Shown here in pieces: positions 33,766 to 42,295 of a stretch of DNA of 64,000 bases. Positions within the stretch are counted from its first letter, which is position 1; each line of letters starts with the position of its first letter. Location of the stretch: positions 124,001-188,000 of the forward strand of contig JANOQN010000011.1 of NCBI GenBank assembly GCA_031422315.1, read 5' to 3'. The notes under the pieces were generated by a model. The model made no database searches, was not told where the DNA came from, and saw nothing but the letters and a program-made list of their open reading frames with translations. The stretch is from JANNYA01 sp031422315 (GTDB lineage Bacteria; Pseudomonadota; Gammaproteobacteria; Xanthomonadales; SZUA-5). The position numbers and the translations under genes are program-made.

Positions 33766-34062
33766 CTAAAGATCGCCGAATAGCTTTTCTCTATAAGTGT
33801 CCATTGTTTGGCCTTCGCATTCGTTGGGGTGAACTTGCAAAAGATAGCGCCAGTCTTGAATGTGCATGTCGTCGATCATGACGTCGGGTTTGGGCAAAAA
33901 GCCAATGAAGCACTCCAACAAACCAAACTCTATTGCGCTCCGCCAGAACTCCAGCAGTATATTAGCGCGCCTTGAAATTTGAGTTCTTTAATATGTTGAA
34001 TGACGTTCGGCATCGGAATTCGTTTGCTGCCAAAATTTCGAACAAACGTCTCGTCGAGGTCT
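33766..34062 (-). pseudogene. HAD-like hydrolase gene, 5' end lost and frameshifted
   Basis: Read on the minus strand, the match begins at DLDETFVRNFGSKRIPMP and continues to ALIYCWSSGGAQ, where a TAG stops the frame at 33930. A second frame carries on with AIEFGLLECFIGFLPKPDVM, DDMHIQDW and HPNECEGQT and ends at 33766. Together they cover the known layout of this small HAD-type family (DxDxT, later KP and DD motifs). A short deletion between AGCG repeats, not a multiple of three, would explain the break. The 5' end is fused to a RAYT transposase relic at about 34062. Confidence 0.7.
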
Positions 34063-34302
34063 GATGGCTCATGTGAACGAAAAAATGCAGGTGGTTGCTC
34101 ATCACTGCGCACGAATAAATGCTGCAGGCGAAAATGGTGCCCAGCTCTAAAATTCGATGTTCGACCGATTGTTTGCGGTCTCGTAGCTCTTTTTCGTGAG
34201 CTTGACTTCGCTACAAAGCCAAGATCGGCGTACGCAGCGATTGATACAGTGGAAAGTGCCAAATTGGGTTGGGTCTACTAGTTGGCGGCGGGCTTGAGTC
34301 AT
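34063..34302 (-). pseudogene. RAYT (TnpA_REP) transposase relic, copy A
   Basis: The minus strand begins with MTQARRQLVDPTQFGTFHC, the N-terminus of a REP-associated tyrosine transposase family. The frame breaks after about 50 residues; a second frame resumes with ELGTIFACSIYSCAVMSNHLHFFVH, which includes the HxH of the HUH motif (HLH). The match stops at about 34063, where HAD-like gene sequence begins, so the catalytic tyrosine region is missing. Copy B at 35835-36325 is longer. Both copies keep about 90 bp of related upstream sequence. Confidence 0.75.
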
Positions 34303-34385
34303 GTGATCAGCTCGGCGTGTCGGCGCTCGCGGGGCGAGAAGCAATTTATGCAAAAGCGTGTCGGATGATTCTCACAAAGCTGCAT
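34299..34385 (-). other. Possible 28-codon leader ORF before RAYT copy A
   Basis: A short frame (MQLCENHPTRFCINC, then FSPRERR) ends in TGA overlapping the RAYT start as ATGA. The equivalent frame upstream of copy B has the same length and cysteine pattern (C-x7-C-x2-C) and differs partly by synonymous changes. It may be a translated leader peptide or part of an ancestral transposase; there is no direct evidence of expression. Confidence 0.35.
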
Positions 34386-34862
34386 GCCCGCGCTTTAATT
34401 AGAATTGCAATAACGATAGCCCTTACGTCGAATCTGCTTTTGGAACGCTGAAGTATCGCCCTTATATGCCGCTCAAGTCCTTTGCGGACTTGGCAGCAGC
34501 GCGTGCGTGGGTTGCCGCATTGCTTTGGTACGATGATGAGCACTGATACTGCGGCATTCGGTTTATCACGCCTGTTCAACGTCATGCGCGCTTGGATCAA
34601 GCGCTGCCTAAGCAAAGCCATTCGCTGTATCAAGCCGCAAAAGTGTGCAATCCGGCTCGTCGCTCTGAAAAAAATAGAAGCTAGCAACGCATGAATTGCG
34701 TTGATTTAAATTCACAAACAGCAAAAGGCGTCCGAATGAATCAAGAACATTCACCTATCCTCTCTAAAAGCGCAAACTGGCTTGACAGCTGTCGTTTGCG
34801 TTCCGATTGTGCAACCGTCAAAGGGCGCTGGGCGAAATATATCGCCCAACGCTTTGGACTAT
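34303..34862. other. Interval without a supported gene
   Basis: The first 90 bp are the upstream flank of RAYT copy A, including the possible leader ORF. A hairpin lies at 34822-34855. The remainder (about 34400-34820) has short open frames on both strands, none with a recognisable product or a convincing start. Confidence 0.5.
34822..34855 (-). terminator. Hairpin downstream of the secreted-protein gene
   Basis: A 7-bp perfect stem (TGGGCGA/TCGCCCA, loop AATATA) is extended, past one mismatch, by about six further pairs (AGGGCG/CGCTTT, with G-T pairs). It starts 8 bp past the stop of the minus-strand gene at 34863. The following T-run is short (TTTGAC), so it is only a moderate terminator. 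Confidence 0.45.
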
Positions 34863-35609
34863 CTAGAGCGCGTCGTCACAAGATGGAATGATTTGGGGTG
34901 GAAAGGTGTTTGACTCGCCGCTGAATTCAAGCATCACTGGGACTACACCACAAGATAGCGGCGATCCGTCAAAACCCGCGCTAATCGATCCGGTGACAAA
35001 CGCCTTCGTGCAACCGATAAAGGACTGCGACACGCTCGCGCCTACTCGCGATGTGTACATTCCGGATGGGGTTTTAGGTGCTCGATAGCGAAATGTTTCG
35101 ACCTGCGACGAACGAGACAACGGGTTTTTCGCGATTGCGTACATATTGCCCTGCACGAATGCATCGAAGCTACTGTTTATCGAAGCATAAGAGGCTACAT
35201 CCATGCCTAGAACTCCGCCTGGCCCACTACCATTAGTCAGTGCGATGGTTAGCGATTGGCCGCATCCATAGAGTGTCGCCGATTGATTTGGCGAATTGAC
35301 GGTTACCGAATTTTGCGATTTAGGCTCTGGTTCTAACAGCAATTTGCTCAGCGTAGCGCGGCGTTCAACCAACCATTCAAGCTCCTTGCGGTCCGACTTG
35401 CCTTCCAAAACAGCTCGGGAAGTATCTGCAATGACCGTTTCGATGATTTCTAGTTCTTTTTGCACTGCGGCATGTCCGCGATGAATCACTACGCTGCTAG
35501 GCGTAGCGGCGAGCGCACTTGGCTCTGCTAAAACCTGCGCAGTGGCAACGCCTGCCGTAAGATTGCATACCGCTAATAATATTGCTGCATGTAGTCCGAT
35601 AAGTTTCAT
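34863..35609 (-). CDS. Secreted protein of unknown function
   Basis: I place the start at the ATG 35607-35609, which opens a clear signal peptide (MKLIGLHAAILLAV, cleavage probably after ATAQ). A longer frame to 35762 adds 51 residues without such a signal. The 248-residue protein has a charged helical part (about 45-105, EIIETVIADTSRAVLEG) and a beta-rich C-terminal half with three or four cysteines (GCGQSLTIALTNGSG, FIGCTKAFV, LSCGVVPVML, IPSCDD). No family is recognised. It lies between the two RAYT relics and is on the same strand. Confidence 0.7.
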   Translation of the reverse strand: MKLIGLHAAILLAVCNLTAGVATAQVLAEPSALAATPSSVVIHRGHAAVQKELEIIETVIADTSRAVLEGKSDRKELEWLVERRATLSKLLLEPEPKSQNSVTVNSPNQSATLYGCGQSLTIALTNGSGPGGVLGMDVASYASINSSFDAFVQGNMYAIAKNPLSRSSQVETFRYRAPKTPSGMYTSRVGASVSQSFIGCTKAFVTGSISAGFDGSPLSCGVVPVMLEFSGESNTFPPQIIPSCDDAL

Positions 35610-35834
35610 GGTGGTCTCAAAATTAAGTGAGCGAAAGTGCCCACTTGGAATTAGTCGGAAATTCAGGGAAAACTCGATCACGCCTCTAGACCAAATCGGG
35701 GAGGCCAGCAACATCCTCGAGCCAATCTTCGATTCTAAACGGCGTCCAAAACCCCAGTGCAACAGGCTTGTACCTCAAGTCATTGGAAACTGAACCGCCC
35801 GCAAATTCTTTATTTTACGGTGCGCAAGCACAAT

Positions 35835-36325
35835 CTAGCCAGAAAAAGACGACACGGGACACGAAGACAGCACGGGACAATCTTCGGCGTTGGCTTTGCG
35901 CGCAATCGGTTCGCTTAAGGATTTCATTAACCACGATAAATTGGTCAATCTGGAGCGATATTCGGAGATTAGTGCTGGATTTTCGACTATTGCGGCGGCT
36001 TTTTGAGCGCACAGTTCGGCCGTGTGCGCGAGGTAAAGTCGAACCCAGCGCGCAGCGATATTATCAAGCGTCCAAACATTGGAAGTCTGCGGACTAAGGT
36101 GAACCACCAAATGCAAGTGGTTGCTCATCACCGCGCACGAATACATGCCGCAGGCGAAAATCGTGCCTAGCTCCAAAATGCGATTTTCGACCCAAGCTTG
36201 TGGCGCTCGAAACTTTTTCCGGTGTATTCGTCTTCGTCGCAAAGACAATACCGCCGCAATCAGCGATTAATGCAGTGGAATGTGCCTGCGTGCGTTGGAT
36301 CTAGTTGGCGGCGGGCTTGAGTCAT
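35835..36325 (-). pseudogene. RAYT (TnpA_REP) transposase relic, copy B
   Basis: The N-terminus (MTQARRQLDPTHAGTFHCINR) meets a TGA where the family has a cysteine, then a frame change near 36240. The frame ending at 35835 contains WVENRILELGTIFACGMYSCAVMSNHLHLVVH (HUH motif), WVRLYLAHT, and the catalytic tyrosine segment EYRSRLTNLSWLMKSLSEPIARKANAED. Immediately after ANAED the family match ends, so the C-terminal part of about 80 residues is lost. A stop, a frameshift and a truncation make this a clear pseudogene. RAYTs are single-copy tyrosine transposases tied to REP palindromes. Confidence 0.82.
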
Positions 36326-36408
36326 GTGATCCGGTTGGTGCGTCGGCGCTCGCGGGGCGAGAAGCAGTTTAGGCAGAAGCGTGTCGGATGATTCTTACAA
36401 AGCTGCAT
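36322..36408 (-). other. Possible 28-codon leader ORF before RAYT copy B
   Basis: This frame (MQLCKNHPTRFCLNC, then FSPRERR) is the counterpart of 34299-34385 and likewise ends in an ATGA overlap with the transposase start. The two copies share length, three cysteines and arginine-rich C-terminus. Confidence 0.35.
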
Positions 36409-36626
36409 GTCCACGCGTCGCTGCTTAACGCGGGTTTCCGATACTGCTTTCAGACCGAGTTAAAGGCTTCGAACGTAATCGCCGAGAAGCGCGCGAGGCT
36501 GAACGATGTTAACGCTCTGATCAACATTTGATGGGGTTTCGGCGAGTTTTTCGACTTCGCTAAGGCGATTTGAGAGCGCTGAAAAACTGTCGATTTATCT
36601 GAAAACAAAAAGCTAAAGTGAGTAAA
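36326..36626. other. Interval between RAYT copy B and the beta-helix gene
   Basis: About 90 bp next to the RAYT relic repeat the sequence flanking copy A; the similarity ends near 36417, just beyond the leader ORF. The rest, including the AT-rich 80 bp before the beta-helix gene where its promoter should lie, shows no gene or clear signal. Confidence 0.5.
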
Positions 36627-38059
36627 ATGAAAACCAAATTCAAAATTTTTGAAATAATAATTGCAGCGTGGGCCACACTTTCTATCCCTGACCTTGCTTC
36701 TTCTGCAAGCGTCCTAGTGAATAAAACACAGGATACGTCAGACGGAATTTGCGACGCACAAGATTGCAGCCTGCGAGAAGCAATGTTTGCTGCTGCATCT
36801 GGCGATATTGTAGAGTTTTCTGAATTATTTAACGCGCCACAAACCATAACTCTAAGCGGATCAAATTTAGTTTTTTCGAGTGACATTACGCTAAAAGGGC
36901 CGGGGAGCGATCTTTTGACGATTTCTGGCAATCAGATTAGCCGGGTTTTTTTGATTCCGGCATCCCACAACGTATCGATAAGTGACCTGAGTATTCGTAA
37001 CGGATCTTCATTTAATGCTGGAGGCGGCATTCAAGTCGAAGGAACCTTGAGCCTGCAGAACGCTATTATTGCAAATAATCGGGTTTTTGCAGAGAACAAC
37101 CCAGCGGGGCGAAATGGTGGAGGAATAAATTGCGTTGGATCCCTTAATGCCAAAAATATTATCGTATCGGACAATCAAGCTTTAAACAAAGGAGCAGGGA
37201 TTTATATTCGGTCTCCAACCGTTGGGTTCATTAGCAATAGCAGTATCACCAATAACTTTGGCGCTGATCGGGGTGGAGGCATTTTTATTGATGGAAGCTC
37301 ACTTACTACCGTTGGAAGTACAATTGGCAACAACAGTACTTTAAATTTTGGTGGTGGCATCTACGTCAGCGGCGGCGCTTTGATTTTGAATGAGAGTACA
37401 ATTGTCGGAAACATGACAAATAATGAAAGCACAGCCGCTGGCGTTGATAATTTTTTTGGACGACTAGAAATTCTTAACTCGACATTTAGTGGCAATAATA
37501 TTGCTAACAACAATTTGAGTTTTCAATCCGCTGGTGCACTGTGGACTTCGGGCCCGACAACTATTACCAACTCGACATTTACCGAAAACTTTGCACCAAC
37601 GGGAACTGCAAATGCGTCAGGCATTTACCATTCCGCAGGCACATTGATCATTAGGGCACTATCGTTGCTGGGAATTCGAACATTAGCGGCGCTAATGACA
37701 TAAATTCAGTCTCGCCAGCCTTACTAACGTCTCAAGGCCATAATTTTATAGGCGATCCTGGAAACGCCGTTTTTAATGGCATGTTTGATCAAGTCGGCTC
37801 GACTGCATCACCAAGCAATCCAATGCTGTTACCGCTCGCCAATAATGGCGGGCCAACGTTGACGCACGCTCCGCAATTAGATAGCCCGGTGATAGACCGC
37901 GGATTTAGTTTTGCGTCAAACCGCGATCAGCGCGGGAGTAGCCGCCCAGAAAACAATCCAAATATTTCAGATGCTAGTGACGGTGCTGACATTGGTTCAT
38001 TTGAGTTACGCCAAGGTTTTATTTTTTCCGATAGCTTTGAAGGCATTCTGGGAAAATAG
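36627..38059 (+). pseudogene. Secreted beta-helix (choice-of-anchor Q/CSLREA-type) protein, frameshifted
   Basis: The protein starts at ATG 36627 (GTG at 36618 is possible) with a signal peptide ending near SSA. It contains CSLREAMFAA, the mark of CSLREA-type proteins, and many right-handed beta-helix repeats (GGGIxxxG, NSTFSGN, ITNN). The first frame stops at 37703, but the match continues in another frame from 37656: GTIVAGNSNISG, the typical LANNGGPTLTHAPQLDSPVID ending, and IFSDSFE at 38030. One missing G in the GGG run at 37654-37656 joins them into 477 residues. The C-terminal IFSDxFE segment is frequent in secreted Lysobacterales proteins. The break may be real, phase-variable or an assembly error. 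Confidence 0.78.
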
Positions 38060-38285
38060 CTGCTAAAGAACGATGCAAAAGCGCAGGACACGTAGTACGC
38101 TGAAAAATAGTACTTTTTTGCCAAACGAGTTTATAACCTAACGGGACATGACACTTACTTAAGCCTGGGAGATAGCAAAGAAAATGAGGCGCCGTTATGT
38201 TTTCATTCGCTTCAAAACGAGCATTCAATAATGCGTGGCTTACTTTGCAATTTACGAAAATAGCTCAAAATGGACTTGAATTTTC

Positions 38286-40784
38286 ATGACTAAACACGTT
38301 TGGTTTGCACATTTAGTGGCGCTTTCGCACAGTGAACGTAAAGACGAACTTGCGGCATTGCAGCAAATCAATCCTGCTATGGCGCATGAATTGATTGGTT
38401 TATTGGCGCATGATTTTGCCGTAAACGCAGCGTTAGACGACCTGTCGGCGGGTGATTTAACGGATGCGCTAAGCCAAGCAGTGCAGGCAAAAACCAGCGT
38501 GCCGAATTTCAAACTAATGGGTTTGCTGGGTCAGGGTGGTATGGGTGAAGTTTGGCGTGCCGAACGAATAGTTGCAGGCGTTTCGCAAACTCTGGCGCTC
38601 AAATTACTGAAGCACGAATGCAATAACGCAGAGCTGCACGAGCGCTTTATTCAAGAGCAGCGCATCCTGCTCCAGCTTGCGCACCCAAATATTGCACGTT
38701 TGTTAGATGCAGGAACGGCGGGTGATGGCCGCCCGCGGATCGCGATGGAGTTGGTCGAAGGCTTGCCAATTACCACTTTTTGCGATAAGAATAAACTTAG
38801 TATCAAAGCCCGAATAAAACTTTTTCGTCAAGTGCTGGGCGCCGTGCAATACGCCCACGATTTTTTGGTCGTGCACCGCGATATTAAGCCTGATAACGTT
38901 TGGGTTAGCATTGATGGAGTGGTGAAACTTTTAGATTTTGGTATTGCCAAATCGATTGATCGGCATGCGCCACAAACGCTTACGCAGCAGCGTTTCTTGT
39001 CGCTCTATGCGACTGCACCGGAACAGCTGCTCGGCGGCGCGGTTTGTGTGGGAACTGATGTATATGCACTCGGCGGTCTGCTTTACGAGCTGCTCAGCGG
39101 GGCGCAGCTAATGGGTTCAGAGTTAAAAACTCCGACCCAGCTAGAAACGTTCATCGTGCAAAAAACCCCAATTTTGCCAAGCAAACGCGCCACGCTGGAA
39201 GCTGCGGGCCAACGAAAGCTTGGCAGCGCATTGGTACTCAGCAGGCAGCTTGCGGGTGATCTTGATCGGATTGTGCTGCATGCGCTGCGCAAGCTGCCGA
39301 ATGAGCGCTACGCCAGCGCCCGCGAATTTGATGAGGACTTGCAGGCTTACCTTGAGCTTCGCCCAGTGAAAGCGGCAGGCCAAGGGCGCCGCTACCGTAC
39401 AGAGAAGTTTTTGCGGCGGCACTGGCTTGCAGTCGCAGGCAGTAGCGCCGTTATCATAAGTTTGCTGGCACTAATCACTATGTTGGCGATAGGGTGGGTT
39501 GATTTGCAACGGGCTAATAGACTTGCGTTGGCCAATCAAAGCCGCGCGGAAGCCCAACAGCGCAGCGCCGAGGACGCGCGCGCGGCAGCTGAATCAGTGA
39601 ATGACTTTTTGGTAGATGTTTTTAAGCGTGCGGATCCATTGGCGACGGAACGCGGCGATAAAAGCTTGAGCGTGATGATTGATGCCAGCTTCGCTGAAAT
39701 TAAAGAACGGCAGAATGTTGACCCAGCGAGCGCGCCGCTGCTGATTGCACTAGCTCGGGGTTTAACAGCGCTGGGGAAAACTGAGCGCGCAGGCGCAATG
39801 ATTAGTGAAATTGAACGGAAAATCCCGCTTAGCCAACAGCATAAGCTGGAGTGTTTGTTTTTAGCGGCTGAGATTGCTTCTATTGAAAGGGAAACAACTG
39901 ACCTTGGTGCCTTTTTGATTGCTTTGAAAGAACTTAATTTGGATTTCAGTTTAGATGAGACGCGCCGATTTCAGTTATTGGAAGTAAACTATTTTGTGTT
40001 GTCTGGGCAATCTGACAGAATATTGAAAATCCTTCCTGCACAAATATTAAGCTCCGCTGCGGAAGCAATTAGGATAGATGTGCTAATAAAAAACTCAAAA
40101 TTAAAAGAAGCACAATTGGCTTTAGTAATTGCGCTAGACAACAGCAAATCGATTAAGGAGAAAATTGTTTTGCTTGGCAAGCAGGCTGCATTAAGTCAAC
40201 AATTTGAGCAATACGAAGAAGTTTTGCATTTGCGTTCGCAAATAAAAGCCATGGCAGTTCCCCTCTTGGGTCCAGATCATTCCTCAATCTTGGCATATGA
40301 TAACGACTTAGCTAGCGCGCTGATGAAATTGGGTCGCTTTGAGGAGGCAGAAATCTTGTATGAAGCGATTAGCCAAAAGACGCTTATTCAGTTTAAACTA
40401 GACGATCCTAGGCACAATTATTTGGCTTTTAACATGGCAATAATGCAAGCCAAGCAGGGCAAGTTAGTGCCTAAGTATTATCAAAGATTGCTTCGTGCAG
40501 CTGATGGAGGAATCAGCATTCTATCGATGGGCGCTAACGTTGCGCTCGCTAGAAACGCTTATCTTATCGGCAATAAGGCTGAGTTTTCTTCGCGCATTTT
40601 GAGATTTGACTGCTATCAAAGCCCAGAAATAAGAGTTACTCGGGAGATGATTTTTTGGAGGAGCGTCCAGAATGGTAAGCTAGGTGAAATTGTAAAAGCG
40701 GCCAGCGAAATGGAGCACTACGACCCAATCGTATTAAGAATAAAAAATTGTCGCATAAAAGACCCAAAGCGCTTCAGTTGTTGA
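38286..40784 (+). CDS. Membrane Ser/Thr protein kinase with TPR-like C-terminus (module 1)
   Basis: The 832-residue protein begins with a short helical segment (about 5-45) ending LLAHD, shared with the kinase at 43547. The kinase domain (about 75-350) is complete: GQGGMGEV (82-89), K106 in LALKLL, HRDIKPDN (197-204), DFG (217-219) and APE (244-246). A membrane helix lies at about 380-404. The periplasmic part (about 410-832) is helical with TPR-like spacing in its later half. An ECF sigma gene faces it at 40866. This plan fits kinases that phosphorylate and activate ECF43-type sigma factors, as described for Xanthomonas PknS/EcfK. Confidence 0.9.
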   Translation: MTKHVWFAHLVALSHSERKDELAALQQINPAMAHELIGLLAHDFAVNAALDDLSAGDLTDALSQAVQAKTSVPNFKLMGLLGQGGMGEVWRAERIVAGVSQTLALKLLKHECNNAELHERFIQEQRILLQLAHPNIARLLDAGTAGDGRPRIAMELVEGLPITTFCDKNKLSIKARIKLFRQVLGAVQYAHDFLVVHRDIKPDNVWVSIDGVVKLLDFGIAKSIDRHAPQTLTQQRFLSLYATAPEQLLGGAVCVGTDVYALGGLLYELLSGAQLMGSELKTPTQLETFIVQKTPILPSKRATLEAAGQRKLGSALVLSRQLAGDLDRIVLHALRKLPNERYASAREFDEDLQAYLELRPVKAAGQGRRYRTEKFLRRHWLAVAGSSAVIISLLALITMLAIGWVDLQRANRLALANQSRAEAQQRSAEDARAAAESVNDFLVDVFKRADPLATERGDKSLSVMIDASFAEIKERQNVDPASAPLLIALARGLTALGKTERAGAMISEIERKIPLSQQHKLECLFLAAEIASIERETTDLGAFLIALKELNLDFSLDETRRFQLLEVNYFVLSGQSDRILKILPAQILSSAAEAIRIDVLIKNSKLKEAQLALVIALDNSKSIKEKIVLLGKQAALSQQFEQYEEVLHLRSQIKAMAVPLLGPDHSSILAYDNDLASALMKLGRFEEAEILYEAISQKTLIQFKLDDPRHNYLAFNMAIMQAKQGKLVPKYYQRLLRAADGGISILSMGANVALARNAYLIGNKAEFSSRILRFDCYQSPEIRVTREMIFWRSVQNGKLGEIVKAASEMEHYDPIVLRIKNCRIKDPKRFSC

Positions 40785-40843
40785 GTTTTTCTTGTGCAAA
40801 TAGTTGGTTTATAGAATCAGCTGAATAGCACTCATAACACCCT

Positions 40844-40862
40844 AAAAAATGCATGATTTTTT
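40844..40862. terminator. AT-rich stem between convergent kinase and sigma genes
   Basis: AAAAAAT and ATTTTTT flank a GCATG loop in the 81-bp gap between the convergent stop codons. The stem has T-runs on both strands and could end transcription in both directions, but it contains only A-T pairs and so is weak. Confidence 0.3.
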
Positions 40863-40865
40863 AAA

Positions 40866-41432
40866 TTACGGGTTTGCGCTCATCTTCTGCGCTAAAAACG
40901 CCCTCGCGTATCGCCACATTCTTTCTGCGGTTGCGGTGCTCACTTTTATTGTGCTTGCGGCTTCTTGAATGCTTAATCCCATAAAAAAGCGCAGCTCTAC
41001 CAATTGTGCGTGACTGCTTTCTTCAAACTCTAAGGCCGTTAACGCCTGATCTAACGCGACCCAATCAGTGGGTGCGCGATGTTCATCAATAGCGGTGTTT
41101 TCTGCGAATTTCAGCTCAACAACTTCGAATTCACTGCCACGTTTTTGTGCTCGAGCTTCCCGGATATGATCAACTATTAAAAAGCGAACCATTCGAGCAG
41201 CCAATGCGTAAAACTGTTTGGAATTTTCCACGCCGATATTTTCCCCACCTGCGCGAATCTGCATAAACACGTCATTGGCCAGCTCAGTTGGGCGTAAGGT
41301 AAATTGTTTGGAATTGCGCAAATGCCGCCCAGCAATTTGCTTTATAACAGGGTAAACGTGCTTTAGTAATGCGGATTCCGCGCCCGGCTGGCCGGCACGC
41401 CAATCGCTCATTAGTGCAGTAATGTTTGACAT
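40866..41432 (-). CDS. ECF-type RNA polymerase sigma factor (module 1)
   Basis: The 188-residue protein has sigma region 2 (about 25-95; LRPTELANDVFMQI, ALAARMVRFLIVDHIREARAQKRG) and region 4 (about 130-182; LVELRFFMGLSIQEAASTIKVSTATAERMWRYARAFL with a helix-turn-helix). This matches the ECF group that has no anti-sigma factor and is paired with Ser/Thr kinases. It is convergent with its likely kinase (38286), unlike the second module where sigma and kinase are colinear. The paralogue at 43008 shares the whole layout. Its targets are not evident here. Confidence 0.88.
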   Translation of the reverse strand: MSNITALMSDWRAGQPGAESALLKHVYPVIKQIAGRHLRNSKQFTLRPTELANDVFMQIRAGGENIGVENSKQFYALAARMVRFLIVDHIREARAQKRGSEFEVVELKFAENTAIDEHRAPTDWVALDQALTALEFEESSHAQLVELRFFMGLSIQEAASTIKVSTATAERMWRYARAFLAQKMSANP

Positions 41433-41544
41433 TCGATTATCTCGGTTGATTTACATGTGAATTTCCAACGCGAAAGCCGCTAAACTATACAATTTTCAAC
41501 GGCACTCAAATTTCCAAGCTGTGGGCTTTGATGCTGAACTTGAG

Positions 41545-42204
41545 TTAGAAGCGCCAGCCCCATGATGCGGTTAATGCCAAAGGCTGATAATCAGCACGAA
41601 CGTCTCCGGTTATACCCGATCCATCTATTGGGCGCGCGCCACTTAATAGAACATCTGTCGCAGAAAGGTAGCGTACGCCAGCATCAAAATACTGGCTATC
41701 ACTTATTGCAAAGCGCGCGCCGAGAAACGCTTGGGCTGCGGTCTTGCTGCCCGAAAATGATTTCACCAATCCGGTAGAACTAGTAAAATCAATCTCGATT
41801 TTCGATAGATATACAACGCCGAGCCCGATGTATGGCTTTACTCTGGGTACGTTTGGCCAATTGAGTTCATAAAATGCGTTGACGCCGATCGAAGTGGAGC
41901 TGTGATCGCCATAACCGTTCGGTAAGGCGAGGCCAAAATCACCCGCGCTGCTTTCCGCTGTTTGGTATGCAAGTTCTGCCTCACCTCGCCAGCCATTACC
42001 CGCATCGAATCCAACTGCACCGCCAACAAGTATCCCAATATCTAGAGACGCTCTATTCCTCGCGCCGCCCGGCACGTATTTGAAAGTTTGGTCGCCCTGG
42101 TTCGTTATGCCCGCTGTGATTTGCCCGTACCAGCCGGGTGTCGCTATCGCAACTGAGGTGTTTGTAAAAAGTGCAATGCCGACGATCAAACTGATTTTTT
42201 TCAT
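41545..42204 (-). CDS. Outer-membrane beta-barrel protein
   Basis: The 219-residue protein has a signal peptide (MKKISLIVGIALFTNTSVA) and a series of alternating amphipathic strands with glycines and aromatics (WYGQITAGI, GWRGEAELAYQT, STSIGVNAFYELNW, VKPYIGLGVVYL, FLGARFAI, YFDAGVRYL), ending with LALTASWGWRF, a terminal aromatic as required by the BAM complex. It fits an eight-stranded OmpA/OmpW-like barrel (outer membrane protein beta-barrel family). It lies between the two kinase-sigma modules and may be one of their targets, which is inference only. Confidence 0.82.
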   Translation of the reverse strand: MKKISLIVGIALFTNTSVAIATPGWYGQITAGITNQGDQTFKYVPGGARNRASLDIGILVGGAVGFDAGNGWRGEAELAYQTAESSAGDFGLALPNGYGDHSSTSIGVNAFYELNWPNVPRVKPYIGLGVVYLSKIEIDFTSSTGLVKSFSGSKTAAQAFLGARFAISDSQYFDAGVRYLSATDVLLSGARPIDGSGITGDVRADYQPLALTASWGWRF

Positions 42205-42273
42205 AAGTGGTTAGTCTCTTTATGTTTTGAATGAAGATGTTGGCCTTTAGCCAACAGTAATAACTGACCACTT
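42205..42273. promoter_or_regulatory. Nested inverted repeat upstream of the beta-barrel gene
   Basis: Arms AAGTGGTTAGT (42205-42215) and CTGACCACTT (42264-42273) are inverted copies. Between them lies a perfect 6-bp hairpin, GTTGGC/GCCAAC (42239-42244, 42250-42255). The arms adjoin the start codon of the minus-strand gene, so the structure could form in its mRNA leader or be an operator in the divergent promoter region. Confidence 0.4.
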
Positions 42274-42295
42274 AAATTTTTAAAGTTCCGGCACC

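Noticed and set aside
32400..34400. Chromosomal integron gene cassettes
   Set aside because: The small mixed genes suggested cassettes, but I found no attC-like sites with the GTTRRRY/RYYYAAC ends and no integrase.
34691..34891. Plus-strand open frame of 66 codons
   Set aside because: It spans the hairpin downstream of the secreted-protein gene and runs antisense into that gene, with no family likeness.
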